A stretch of 64,000 bases of DNA, from contig NZ_CP059676.1 in NCBI RefSeq assembly GCF_014069875.1, positions 1,674,001 to 1,738,000 on the forward strand, read 5' to 3'. The DNA comes from Flaviflexus equikiangi (GTDB lineage: Bacteria; Actinomycetota; Actinomycetes; Actinomycetales; Actinomycetaceae). The notes below the pieces were generated by a model. The model did not search any database and had not been told where the DNA came from. It saw only the letters and a program-made list of their open reading frames with translations. This document shows positions 1 to 8,714 of the stretch, one piece after another. How positions within the stretch are numbered: position 1 is the first letter of the stretch; each line of letters opens with the position of its first letter. The position numbers and the translations under genes were made by a program.

Positions 1-1327
1 CGGCAGGCTTCTGCTGGTCGGCACCCTTGAAGCCGAAGGCTGACACGTAGGCGCGCGACGGCATCTCGACTCGGCCGACCTGGATGTAGTCGAGACCATC
101 GGACACGACTTCCCACAGCGTCTTGTTCGGGTCGATGCCCTCGCGAGACTGGTCGACGTAGGAGATCTGGACCGTTTCGCCGATCTTGAGATCGCCCTCA
201 TCCAACGGCTCGAGGCCGACGATCGTCTTGAAGAGTGTCGTCTTGCCGACGCCGTTGGGGCCGATGACGCCGACGATGCCGTTGCGGGGCAGGGAGAAGG
301 ACAGGCCGTCGATGAGAACCCTCTCATCGAAGCCCTTCTTCAGACCCTTCGCCTCGATGACGACGTTGCCGAGCCTGGGGCCGGGCGGGATCTGGATCTC
401 TTCGAAGTCGAGCTTCCTCGTCTTCTCAGCTTCCGCCGCCATCTCCTCATACCGGTCGAGACGGGCCTTGGACTTCGCCTGGCGGCCCTTTGCGGAGGAG
501 CGGACCCAGTCCAGCTCTTCCTTCAGGCGCTTCTGAAGCTTGGCGTCCTTCTTGCCCTGGACCTGGATGCGCTCCTGCTTCTTCTCGAGGTAGGTCGAGT
601 AGTTGCCCTCGTAGGGGTAGAGGCGACCGCGGTCGACCTCAGCAATCCACTCGGCAACATGGTCGAGGAAGTAGCGATCGTGCGTGACGGCGATGACGGC
701 GCCGGGGTACTTCGCGAGATGCTGTTCGAGCCACAGCACCGATTCGGCATCCAAATGGTTCGTCGGCTCGTCGAGCAGCAGCAGGTCGGGCTGTTCGAGC
801 AGGAGCTTGCACAGTGCGACGCGGCGCCGTTCACCGCCGGACAGGTGGGTGACGGGGGAATCGGCAGGCGGGCAGCGGAGCGCATCCATAGCCTGCTGCA
901 GCTGCGAGTCGAGATCCCACGCGTTGGCCGCGTCGATCTCGGTCTGGAGCTTGCCCATCTCCTCCATGAGAGAGTCGAAGTCTGCATCCGGGTTCGCCAT
1001 CTCTTCGCCGATTTCGTTGAAGCGATTCACCTTGCCGAGAATCTCGCCGACGCCCTCCTGGACGTTGCCGAGGACAGTCTTCTCCTCGTTGAGGGGCGGC
1101 TCCTGGAGCAGGATGCCGACCGAGTAGCCCGGTGTGAGACGAGCATCGCCGTTCGACGGCGTATCCATGCCAGCCATGATCTTGAGGATCGTTGACTTAC
1201 CTGCACCGTTGGGGCCGACCATGCCGATCTTGGCACCCGGCAGGAACGCCATCGTGACGTCGTCGAGGATCAGCTTGTCGCCGATCTTCTTTCGAGCCCT
1301 GACCATTGAGTAAATGTACTCAGCCAC
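1..1327 (-). CDS. ettA: EttA-type ABC-F energy-dependent translational throttle protein (3' end outside window)
   Basis: This is a cytoplasmic ABC-F ATPase of the EttA subfamily, a family that binds the ribosomal E site and gates elongation according to the ATP/ADP ratio. About 442 of the usual ~560 residues are present; the rest lies beyond position 1. The N-terminal ATPase has a Walker A (GPNGAGKST) near residue 38, a signature LSGGERRRVALC and a Walker B LLLLDEPTNHLD. The linker region (KGRQAKSKARLDRYEEM) follows, then a second Walker A (GPNGVGKTT). There is no membrane segment, as expected for ABC-F. I chose the GTG at 1327 (protein begins MAEYIYSM) because AAGGGAG lies just upstream and the family starts this way. 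It is transcribed leftward, away from the SSB-like gene. Confidence 0.93.
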   Translation of the reverse strand, partial: MAEYIYSMVRARKKIGDKLILDDVTMAFLPGAKIGMVGPNGAGKSTILKIMAGMDTPSNGDARLTPGYSVGILLQEPPLNEEKTVLGNVQEGVGEILGKVNRFNEIGEEMANPDADFDSLMEEMGKLQTEIDAANAWDLDSQLQQAMDALRCPPADSPVTHLSGGERRRVALCKLLLEQPDLLLLDEPTNHLDAESVLWLEQHLAKYPGAVIAVTHDRYFLDHVAEWIAEVDRGRLYPYEGNYSTYLEKKQERIQVQGKKDAKLQKRLKEELDWVRSSAKGRQAKSKARLDRYEEMAAEAEKTRKLDFEEIQIPPGPRLGNVVIEAKGLKKGFDERVLIDGLSFSLPRNGIVGVIGPNGVGKTTLFKTIVGLEPLDEGDLKIGETVQISYVDQSREGIDPNKTLWEVVSDGLDYIQVGRVEMPSRAYVSAFGFKGADQQKPA

Positions 1328-1375
1328 ATTTCTCCCTTGTGTGAAAAAGCTTTCTGCCACAAGGCTACCGCAGGT

Positions 1376-1765
1376 TCAGAACGCGGCCGATTCCTCAGCC
1401 ATGAGCGGAGTCCTCGAATAGGTCACTGTGCCCCGTCCCAGCTCGACGCCGACAGCGTCTGCTCGGATGACCTGGTCGGTGCGCGACTGCGAGGGGTCGT
1501 CCTTCGTCTGGTAGGTCTCTGATTCGAGCCTGCCGCGAACAAGAACCGGGGTGCCCTTCACGATCGATGATGAGCAGTGGCGGGCGAGCTCCCCGAAGGT
1601 CTTGATCGTGAACCATTGCGTCACGGGCTCCCGACTGTCTCCGCCACCCCGCCAGGATGTCGATCCCAGGCGGAAGTAGGAATAGGGCTTGTTGCCTTCC
1701 CTCTCGATCAGCACCGCATCGGCTCCAGCGAATCCCATGACTGACACGTATATTTCGTTGTTCAT
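1376..1765 (-). CDS. Single-stranded DNA-binding (OB-fold) protein, SSB-like
   Basis: A 129-residue protein with an SSB-type OB fold: an N-terminal strand NNEIYVSVMGFAG, a central SYFRLGSTSW segment, WFTIKTFGELARHCSSSIVKGTPVLVRGRL and a basic middle. The pattern 'FTI..FG.LA....S..KG.PV.V.GRL' is characteristic of bacterial SSBs. It lacks the glycine-rich, acidic-tipped tail of the main replicative SSB, so it is probably the short paralogue found in many actinobacteria. The reading frame extends further upstream, but ATG at 1765 has GGAGGACAC directly before it and starts at the first OB strand. It stands alone between ettA and the GTPase pair. Confidence 0.8.
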   Translation of the reverse strand: MNNEIYVSVMGFAGADAVLIEREGNKPYSYFRLGSTSWRGGGDSREPVTQWFTIKTFGELARHCSSSIVKGTPVLVRGRLESETYQTKDDPSQSRTDQVIRADAVGVELGRGTVTYSRTPLMAEESAAF

Positions 1766-1862
1766 GTGTCCTCCTTCACCACGAGGAAACCATCGGAGGG
1801 AATCATCCACGCGACGAGGAAGACACATTGTGAACAAGTGGCGTGCGTGCGCCGGATAGAAC

Positions 1863-3332
1863 TTATCCGCGAGCTGTTGCCAAGGCTTCGCGCGTCATCT
1901 TGTGCTTCGACAACACATCCTGGACAGGGTTCCCCAGATCACGGATCAGCACCTCAAGGATCTTGTCCCCGACAGCACGCTCGTACCGGTCCGCGGCCCG
2001 AATCGAGGCCGTCTTGCGCACCGACTTCGCCATGATCGCCGACCACACCCCGACGAGGACGAGCCCTCCCGCAAGCGCCCAATTGAGTGCGTCTTGCGCG
2101 AGGACGCCCTGTCCGAGTGCCGTGGCGACGCCGAGACCGATGCCGCATAGCGCGAGGATGATTCCCAGGAAGAGCAGCATGAGCGCGTTGAGGGAGGACG
2201 GTTTCGTGACCGGTATGGAGTTGACGGCGTCCGTGATGTCGCGGCGCAGCTTCTCGGGGCCTGCCGCCGCCTCGTGGATGGACTTGGCCCACGCCGGGGG
2301 AAGATCCTGTTTGATCGCGTCGAGCCAACTGTCGCGGACGGCATTCACTGTCGATGTCGCCGGCTGCTCGGGCTTCGCCAGCGCGAACTGGCGCCACGAG
2401 TCCCCTCCCGCTCTCATCGAGGACCCTACTGCGCTGATCCCTGCAGCCCGTGCGAGCTGACCCGCGACGGGCTGGAGACGGCTCTCGGTCACCTCAGCTT
2501 CGGTTTCGGCGACGGATGATCGCAGCCGTTCAGCAATCGCACTGATTTCGGCTGTTGCTGTGATCGCGTTAATAGAGGGCTTGCTGACAGCGGCCGCGAT
2601 ATGGATCTTGAGTTCGTCGATGCCCTGATGTTCGAGAGCCGATGTCGTGACAACGGGGACGCCGTCGAGACCGTCGGCGGCAAGGACTGCTTCGACGTCG
2701 CGGACGATGCGGTCGCGCTGATCGAAGGGGACGGTGTCGATGTGGTTGAGGACGACGAGCATGGCGTCCTTGCGCCGCTCCAATCCTTGGAGGTATCCGC
2801 CATGGAGTGCCTGGTCAGCATATTTCTGGGGGTCGAGGACCCAGATGAGGAGGTCGACGAGCGGCATGAGCTGGGTGACCTGGACGGAGTGGGACACTGC
2901 GACGGAGTCATGATCGGGAAGGTCGAGCAGGACGAGCCCCCGGAACTCCGGCTCCTCGTCGGTGAGCAGGGAGCCCTTGCGGATCCGACGGTCTTCGTCG
3001 ACACCGAGGAAGTCGAGCATCGGGCCCGCGCTCTCACCCCAGGAGCATGCCGCGGCGCGTTCCGTCGTCGGCCGGATCTCTCCGGAGTCCGCAAACTCGA
3101 GCCCCGTGATCGCGTTGAATGTGGTGGACTTGCCCGAGCCTGTGCCGCCGACGAGCGCCACCACCGTCAGATCGGTCCCCAGTGCCATTCGATGTTTGAC
3201 GGCCTGGAGATCGTCTGTGGCTCTTGCCAGCAGAAAGGGCTCGATATGTCCCTGACCATGGCTGATTCCGGCTTCGAGAGCCGCCAGGCGCTCAGTGAGC
3301 TCGTCGGTCTTGTCCTGCGTCATATCGTTCAC
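1863..3332 (-). CDS. Membrane-anchored dynamin-like GTPase (second of a coupled pair)
   Basis: A 489-residue GTPase of the YfjP/dynamin-like group. The P-loop GGTGSGKST has its lysine at about residue 68. A switch-region RPTTERAAACSW, a G3-like LLDLPDHDS and a G4-type LNHID follow. The C-terminal third has two hydrophobic segments (SLNALMLLFLGIILALCGIG and ALNWALAGGLVLVGVWSAIM), so the protein is probably tethered to the cytoplasmic membrane. The GTG start at 3332 overlaps the stop of the upstream GTPase by four bases (GTGA) and has GGGAG before it, indicating translational coupling. The two proteins probably act together, perhaps in membrane remodelling, but substrate and role are not shown by the sequence. 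Confidence 0.85.
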   Translation of the reverse strand: MNDMTQDKTDELTERLAALEAGISHGQGHIEPFLLARATDDLQAVKHRMALGTDLTVVALVGGTGSGKSTTFNAITGLEFADSGEIRPTTERAAACSWGESAGPMLDFLGVDEDRRIRKGSLLTDEEPEFRGLVLLDLPDHDSVAVSHSVQVTQLMPLVDLLIWVLDPQKYADQALHGGYLQGLERRKDAMLVVLNHIDTVPFDQRDRIVRDVEAVLAADGLDGVPVVTTSALEHQGIDELKIHIAAAVSKPSINAITATAEISAIAERLRSSVAETEAEVTESRLQPVAGQLARAAGISAVGSSMRAGGDSWRQFALAKPEQPATSTVNAVRDSWLDAIKQDLPPAWAKSIHEAAAGPEKLRRDITDAVNSIPVTKPSSLNALMLLFLGIILALCGIGLGVATALGQGVLAQDALNWALAGGLVLVGVWSAIMAKSVRKTASIRAADRYERAVGDKILEVLIRDLGNPVQDVLSKHKMTREALATARG

Positions 3333-4885
3333 TTCTTCTCCCATACAGCATCGACAAGTTCCCGCGCTCGAATGCGAAGCGTCGAGCTGTCCGGCATGTC
3401 CAAACGGTCGATGACGGTGACGTATTCTTCCACGACAGCGTCGATGGCTTCCCGGCATCGTTGTTTCAGGGCGCGTTGGACGCGGGTCAGGCCGCCCAGG
3501 CCGCCAGTTTTTGACAGTGCGGACTGCAGTCCCGTCACACCGCCCGCACCGGCGCGCAGAAGATCCGCTAAGCCGTCGGTTGAGACTCTCTTCGTGATCG
3601 GCCCGGTGACGCGTGCAGCTGCCGCCGCGGCATCATCGTGCCACTGCCGAAGGGCCCGTTCCACGAGAGGTTCGATATCGACCGCGACGACGAGGTCGGT
3701 TGTGTCGACATAGGAACCAGCCCACGCGAAGTCTGCTCTCTCTCGGGCGCTGATCAGAGCCTGGGTGAGGGAGACTCGCAGAGCATCGTCGATCGCATGG
3801 GCAATATCGGAGGCAGCTCGGTCTCTCTTGGCGATCGCTCTGCTCGGGAACAGGATGTCTCGTCCCGTGGAGAGAGAAGCGAGAGGCCCTCCGGTCGAGG
3901 CGAGAGACAGCCACTGCGTGGTGGGGGCACCACTCGCGAGTCTGCCCACCTCGATCGTGTTCTCAAGCTTCTTCCACGGCTCATCCCCCGACTGCTTGGC
4001 CGTCTCGCGAAGGCTTGCGGCGGCCTCCGTCTGCGCCGCCGCAGCATCCGCCAAGTCGAGCAGTTCCCGGCGGATAGCAGGCATCAGCGCACGAGAGGTG
4101 CGGGACACGAGAGACTTCGAGGCGCGGGTGGACCGCATGAGCTCGAGCCATTCTTTGAACTCTGCGACTCGCCCCGCATCGAGCCTGCCGCTCGTGGGCC
4201 CAGCATCATCGACGATGAAGAGAGGCGACTCTCCCATGCCGGACTCGGCCATGCGCTTCATGAGATCTCCCCGCACCGCAACCTTGGCGCGTTCTGGCAG
4301 CCGGTTGAGGACCACCGCGGTTGTCATGCCCCGATCGAAAGCCTCCGTCAAGGTCGACCACGCCAGGTGGTCGCCATACCGCGATGCTGTCGTGACGAAG
4401 ACCCACAGGTCCGCCGCATTGAGCAGTGTCTGCGACACGCTCCTGTTGTGAGCATCGATCGAGTCGAGGTCGGGAGCATCGACGAGGGCGATCCCCGGGA
4501 TCGCATTCGGGGTGACTATTACGTCACACAGATCGAGGAGCAGATGCTCCGCCATTGCCCCCTCATCGTCTTCATGGAGGACGAGGACAGGTGTCTTCGT
4601 CGTGGGACGGATGACCGACGCTTCTGAGACCTCTTCCCCGATGAGGGTGTTGAGGAGGGTGGATTTGCCCGCCCCGGACGATCCTCCGAGGACGACGATC
4701 GCGGGGACCGCTTCCTTGAGAAGATGCGGAAGAAGGCGGGTCGAGAGTTGAGTCTGAAGGGAGCGTTGGGACTCACGGAGTTCGTGAATCCCGGGAACCG
4801 ACAGCGGGAAGGCGACGTCCTGCAGCGCCTCGACAGTGTCTGTCACGAGGCGCGCAAGTCTGGAAGCTGCATAGTGGGAACTCAC
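3329..4885 (-). CDS. Dynamin-like GTPase (first of a coupled pair)
   Basis: A 518-residue GTPase. Its P-loop GGSSGAGKST has the lysine at residue 74. RPTTKTPVLVLHEDD forms the switch I region, IALVDAPDLDS is the G3 motif and VVLNRLPE occupies the G4 position. An alanine-rich, coiled-coil-prone C-terminal half follows. It has no strong membrane segment, unlike its partner. It is the promoter-proximal gene of a two-gene operon, with its stop inside the GTGA start of the next gene. Paired dynamin-like GTPases that act as heterodimers are known in bacteria (for example the Ini and DynA/DynB types), and the arrangement here fits that, but the assignment to a specific pair is inference. Confidence 0.85.
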   Translation of the reverse strand: MSSHYAASRLARLVTDTVEALQDVAFPLSVPGIHELRESQRSLQTQLSTRLLPHLLKEAVPAIVVLGGSSGAGKSTLLNTLIGEEVSEASVIRPTTKTPVLVLHEDDEGAMAEHLLLDLCDVIVTPNAIPGIALVDAPDLDSIDAHNRSVSQTLLNAADLWVFVTTASRYGDHLAWSTLTEAFDRGMTTAVVLNRLPERAKVAVRGDLMKRMAESGMGESPLFIVDDAGPTSGRLDAGRVAEFKEWLELMRSTRASKSLVSRTSRALMPAIRRELLDLADAAAAQTEAAASLRETAKQSGDEPWKKLENTIEVGRLASGAPTTQWLSLASTGGPLASLSTGRDILFPSRAIAKRDRAASDIAHAIDDALRVSLTQALISARERADFAWAGSYVDTTDLVVAVDIEPLVERALRQWHDDAAAAAARVTGPITKRVSTDGLADLLRAGAGGVTGLQSALSKTGGLGGLTRVQRALKQRCREAIDAVVEEYVTVIDRLDMPDSSTLRIRARELVDAVWEKK

Positions 4886-4971
4886 CCCTCTATTCTTACC
4901 GGAAACTGGAACATTGTGTCGCAGAGTCGTACCGTTGGCGGTGCGCTAATATTGAATGGGCATTCGCCCAC

Positions 4972-5047
4972 GCCTCCATAGCTCAATGGATAGAGCAACG
5001 GCCTTCTAATCCGTAGGTTGCAGGTTCGAATCCTGCTGGGGGCACCA
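4972..5047 (+). tRNA. tRNA-Arg (anticodon UCU)
   Basis: A complete cloverleaf is visible. The acceptor stem GCCTCCA pairs with TGGGGGC, the D arm is GCTC..GAGC, the anticodon loop CTTCTAA carries TCT, and the T arm GCAGG TTCGAAT CCTGC is intact. The 3' CCA is encoded at 5045-5047. The oligoribonuclease gene starts a few bases downstream. Confidence 0.96.
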
Positions 5048-5078
5048 GAAGCCTGATCCAGCCATGAAAGGCAACGAC

Positions 5079-5717
5079 GTGCCGACGAAGCAGCTCAACA
5101 ATCCCATCGTGTGGATCGACTGTGAGATGACGGGCCTCGATCTCACTCGCGACGGCCTCGTCGAGATCTCGGTCGTCATCACCGACTCCGACCTGGTCCC
5201 CATCGACGAGGGAATCGACCTCGTCATCAAGCCGACCGCGGACGCGCTCGAATCCATGGGCGATTTCGTGCGGAAGATGCACACGGACTCGGGACTCATC
5301 GACGAATGGGATGACGGCCTCACGCTCGAGGACGCCCAAGAGCAGGTCCTTGCCTATATCAAGGATCGTGTGCCCGAGAAGAAGGCCCCCCTCGGGGGCA
5401 ACTCGGTCGGCACCGACAAGTCGTTCCTCGAACGGGACATGCCGGCCGTCATCGACTACCTGCACTACCGGGTTATCGATGTCTCCTCCATCAAGGAGCT
5501 CGCTCGCCGCTGGTACCCCCGCGCCTATTTCGCATCCCCGGAGAAGTTCGGCAACCATCGCGCACTCGGAGACATCTACGACTCCATCGACGAACTGCGG
5601 TACTACCGGAGTGTGCTCATGCCAGAAGGGGATGGTCCCTCGACAGAGGAAGCGAAGGCGAAGGCTGAGGCCGTACTCGCCTCCCGGACTCAACTCAGCT
5701 TCACGGTCGGAGACTGA
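5079..5717 (+). CDS. orn: Oligoribonuclease (DEDDh 3'-5' exoribonuclease)
   Basis: Orn removes nucleotides from very short RNAs, finishing mRNA decay and degrading pGpG. The DEDDh signature is complete: WIDCEMTGLD (exo I, D and E), a central NSVGTDKSFLERDMP segment (exo II) and NHRALGDIYDSI (exo III, H and D). The length of 212 residues matches the family. GTG at 5079 is preferred because AAAGG lies seven bases upstream; an in-frame ATG at 5064 would add five residues and has a poor ribosome binding site. It follows tRNA-Arg closely and precedes def. Confidence 0.95.
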   Translation: MPTKQLNNPIVWIDCEMTGLDLTRDGLVEISVVITDSDLVPIDEGIDLVIKPTADALESMGDFVRKMHTDSGLIDEWDDGLTLEDAQEQVLAYIKDRVPEKKAPLGGNSVGTDKSFLERDMPAVIDYLHYRVIDVSSIKELARRWYPRAYFASPEKFGNHRALGDIYDSIDELRYYRSVLMPEGDGPSTEEAKAKAEAVLASRTQLSFTVGD

Positions 5718-5766
5718 CGCCATCCCTGACGAACATCGGGGCATCACAGGTGGATAGGCTTTCCTC

Positions 5767-6312
5767 ATGATCCAACCCATTGTCATCACCGGGGATCCGG
5801 TGCTGCATACTCCCGCACAACCGGTCGATGTCTTCGATGCTGGTCTCGCACGCCTCGTCGAGGACATGTACGAGACCACCGTGGCGGCGCCTGGTGTTGG
5901 TCTTGCCGCCCCGCAGATCGGCATCCCAGGGCAGATCTTCGTCTGGGTGTATGCCAACCAGACAGAGGCAGCACCGCGGGGCGTCGCGATCAATCCCGAA
6001 CTCTGGATCGAACCCATCACCCCCGGCGCGGCATCAGAAGCTGACAGGGAAGGCTGCCTCTCCTTCCCCGGAGAGAAGTTCCCGCTGCGTCGCAGCCCGC
6101 GAGCGCTCCTGCGGGCCCAGGACGTGACGGGACGTCCATTTACGCTCGAAGCAACCGGTTGGTTCGCTCGCATCCTGCAGCATGAATACGACCACCTGCA
6201 GGGCACCATCTACGTCGACCGTCTCTGCGGGCCTGACGCCGAGACGGTCTCTCGCATCAGCCGCGAACGCGGGTGGGGGCAGCCCGGATTGACGTGGATG
6301 CCGGGGCAATGA
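5767..6312 (+). CDS. def: Peptide deformylase
   Basis: Removes the formyl group from the N-terminal methionine of new proteins. All three metal-site motifs are present: GVGLAAPQ, EGCLSFP (metal-binding Cys) and HEYDHLQG (two metal-binding His and the catalytic Glu). The length of 181 residues is normal for a type I enzyme. Its TGA stop overlaps the ATG of the first fluoride-channel gene (ATGA), so the downstream pair is probably co-translated. Confidence 0.96.
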   Translation: MIQPIVITGDPVLHTPAQPVDVFDAGLARLVEDMYETTVAAPGVGLAAPQIGIPGQIFVWVYANQTEAAPRGVAINPELWIEPITPGAASEADREGCLSFPGEKFPLRRSPRALLRAQDVTGRPFTLEATGWFARILQHEYDHLQGTIYVDRLCGPDAETVSRISRERGWGQPGLTWMPGQ

Positions 6313-6797
6313 CGGGAAAGGCGCGGAAGAGCGCCCCGCACGCGACTCCCCCGCATCTGACGAGAGAACGCGATGAGATCTTCAGGGAGGCCACGAAGCG
6401 GCCCGTCCACCTGCGCGGCCGCTTCATCCTTCTCGTCTTCTTCGGGGGCACTCTCGGCACGGCTGCTCGCCTCGGGCTTTCGCTCCTCTTCCCAACCGAT
6501 GGGCTGCCGACAACGATCCTTGCCATCAACCTTGCCGGAGCCTTTATCCTCGGGGTTCTGCTCGAATCGCTGATCCGCACAGGTCAAGATATTGGGATGC
6601 GGCGTGCGGTGCGACTATTCATCGGGACGGGCTTCTTCGGAGGGTTCACCACCTACAGTGCACTGGCTGTCGACACTGTCCGCTTGGCAGAGAGCGGGGA
6701 ACCTGAGATCAGTGTCCTCTACGCGGCGGGGAGTCTCGTCCTCGGCACGCTCGTTGCCTGGCTCGGCATCGTCTGCGCACGGAAGGCACGTCAATGA
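6309..6797 (+). CDS. fluC: Fluoride channel subunit, FluC/CrcB family (first of pair)
   Basis: Fluoride exporter subunit of 162 residues. Four hydrophobic segments start at RFILLVFFGGTLGTAARLGL. The family hallmarks are GTLGTAARLGL, the central asparagine in TTILAINLAGAFILG, and GTGFFGGFTTYSAL with the Phe/Thr residues that line the pore. A ~45-residue basic N-terminal extension is unusual for the family. I chose ATG at 6309 because it overlaps the def stop (ATGA). Its own stop overlaps the next fluC by ATGA. Actinobacteria often encode two unequal FluC proteins that assemble together, which fits here. Confidence 0.92.
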   Translation: MTGKARKSAPHATPPHLTRERDEIFREATKRPVHLRGRFILLVFFGGTLGTAARLGLSLLFPTDGLPTTILAINLAGAFILGVLLESLIRTGQDIGMRRAVRLFIGTGFFGGFTTYSALAVDTVRLAESGEPEISVLYAAGSLVLGTLVAWLGIVCARKARQ

Positions 6798-7162
6798 GTC
6801 CCCTCCTGTTCCTCGCGGTCTCTCTCGCCGGCGGGCTGGGAGCATGCGCCCGGTTCATCCTTGATGGATTGATCCGCGCTAAGGCGAATCATCCGACGCC
6901 GTGGGGCACGATCATTATCAATATCTCCGGTTCTTTCCTATTGGGATACCTGACGGGCGTCGCTTCACAGAGCCTTCTTCCGCCGACGTGGCTTCCGATC
7001 GTGGGGACAGGCTTCCTCGGGGGCTACACGACGTTCTCGACCGCGAGCGTCGAGACAGCACGCCTGCTCACGGAGGAGAAGCGGTTAGCCGCGACAGTAT
7101 CGGGCGTGGGAACACTTCTCGGGGCGACTGCCGCGGCGGCCGCCGGCCTCTGGATGGCATAA
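6794..7162 (+). CDS. fluC: Fluoride channel subunit, FluC/CrcB family (second of pair)
   Basis: The 122-residue partner of the preceding gene, with four membrane helices. It shows GGLGACARFILDGL, the conserved asparagine in GTIIINISGSFLLGYLTG, and GTGFLGGYTTFSTASVET. It is shorter than the first copy because it lacks the basic extension. The start ATG overlaps the upstream stop by four bases. I see no crcB/fluoride riboswitch structure upstream of the pair, so regulation is unclear. Confidence 0.93.
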   Translation: MSPLLFLAVSLAGGLGACARFILDGLIRAKANHPTPWGTIIINISGSFLLGYLTGVASQSLLPPTWLPIVGTGFLGGYTTFSTASVETARLLTEEKRLAATVSGVGTLLGATAAAAAGLWMA

Positions 7163-7444
7163 CAGGCACGTACCCCCTCAATCGAATCGCCCCGCTGGTG
7201 CGATGGATGTGCGGCACCTTCCCGGAGGTACGAGACAAACACACGTCCATACACCCACTCGCATCATCTGCCCTTTTCCTACGAGAAAGCGGACAACAGG
7301 TGATTTCGTCGAGCGGGATCTGGAAACGGGCACGTAGGCAGACTGGTAATCTCGGGTTATCTCGCATGGTTGCGACGATCGGTGGAGACCACTCAGGCAG
7401 CGGCCCCGCGCCACCGCACACAGCCGCACAGTCCCAAGGGGAAC

Positions 7445-8704
7445 ATGATGGCTCACGATAACGATTCCGCGCGACCCGGTGTCGGCCCCGACTTCGACGC
7501 AATCGATACCTACCGCGACCTGCATTCACATCCAGAGCTTGCCTTCAATGAAGTACGTACCGCTCAGGTGGTCGCTACCCACCTCGAGGCGGCTGGCTAT
7601 GCCGTGACCACGGGTGTTGGCGGGACAGGCGTTGTCGGTGTCCTCGAACGCGGTGAGGGACCCACGGTTCTCCTGCGCGCCGACATGGATGCTCTTCCCG
7701 TCGCGGAAGACACCGGCCTCGACTACGCGTCCACGCAGTCAGCGACCCGCCCCGATGGGACGACGACCCCGGTCATGCACGCATGCGGGCATGACGTGCA
7801 CACCACCTGCCTCATCGGCGCAGCCTACGCATTGGCCGCGGACACGTCGTGGCAGGGCAAGATCCTGGCCGTCTTCCAGCCCGCAGAAGAAGTCGGCAAG
7901 GGCGCACGTGCCATGGTCGCCGATGGTCTCTTCGACCGTTTCGGCAAACCCGATGTTGTTCTCGGACAGCATGTCGCCCCGTTGCCAGCCGGTGTTCTCG
8001 GAGTCCGTCCCGGGCCCGCCTTCGCAGCATCCGACGCCATGAGGATCACCCTCTATGGGAAGGGCGGGCATGGCTCCCGCCCGGAGACCACGCAGGATCC
8101 TGTTGTCATGGCAGCGTCCCTGGTGATGCGCCTCCAGACGATCGTGTCCCGCACGATTGCCGGAAGCGACACTGCTGTCGTGACGGTCGGGTCGATGCAT
8201 GCCGGAACCGCCCACAACATCATTCCTGATGATGCGACGCTTCAGCTCAGCGTCCGCACCTTCGATCCTGCCGTCCGCGACAAGGTCATGGCCAGCATCG
8301 AGCGTCTCGCACGGGCTGAGACTCTCGCGGCCGGAAGCGAACGGGAACCCGATGTCACCCTCATCGAATCCTTCCCTGCCGTTGTCAACGACGCTGAGGC
8401 CAGCAAGGTCGTTGCCGATTCCTTCGGGACGATCCCCGGCCTCATGGTTGTCGATCCGGGCAGTGTGACCGGCAGTGAAGACGTCGGCATCCTCGCTCTT
8501 GAATCTGGTGCTCCCTGCGTCTACTGGCTGCTCGGCGGAGCCGATCCGACGCTGTTTGCCGGAGCTTCAAGCATCCAGGGGATCGCCGCGATTGTCGGAG
8601 GACTCCCCTCCAATCACTCCCCGCACTTCGCTCCGCAGCCCGATCCGACTCTGAAGGTCGGTATCACCGCACTCGTCACTGCTGCGAAGACGTGGCTTGC
8701 GTGA
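7445..8704 (+). CDS. M20-family amidohydrolase (peptidase M20D type)
   Basis: A 419-residue zinc-dependent amidohydrolase of the hippurate/IAA-amino acid hydrolase group, which cleaves N-acyl amino acids. It shows LHSHPELAFNE, TGVGGTGVVGVL, VLLRADMDALP, HACGHDVHTTCLIGAA (metal-ligand Cys/His cluster), PAEEVGKGARAMVADGLFD and a dimerization-domain segment GKGGHGSRPE. No signal peptide is present, so it is cytoplasmic. ATG at 7445 is preceded by AAGGGGAAC; the longer frame to 7370 lacks a ribosome binding site. The exact substrate cannot be told from the sequence. Confidence 0.9.
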   Translation: MMAHDNDSARPGVGPDFDAIDTYRDLHSHPELAFNEVRTAQVVATHLEAAGYAVTTGVGGTGVVGVLERGEGPTVLLRADMDALPVAEDTGLDYASTQSATRPDGTTTPVMHACGHDVHTTCLIGAAYALAADTSWQGKILAVFQPAEEVGKGARAMVADGLFDRFGKPDVVLGQHVAPLPAGVLGVRPGPAFAASDAMRITLYGKGGHGSRPETTQDPVVMAASLVMRLQTIVSRTIAGSDTAVVTVGSMHAGTAHNIIPDDATLQLSVRTFDPAVRDKVMASIERLARAETLAAGSEREPDVTLIESFPAVVNDAEASKVVADSFGTIPGLMVVDPGSVTGSEDVGILALESGAPCVYWLLGGADPTLFAGASSIQGIAAIVGGLPSNHSPHFAPQPDPTLKVGITALVTAAKTWLA

Positions 8705-8714
8705 GAGGAACCCG

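Noticed and set aside
6200-6308. Fluoride riboswitch ahead of the fluC pair
   Set aside because: The pair starts inside the def stop codon, and I see no crcB-type pseudoknot in the coding sequence before it.
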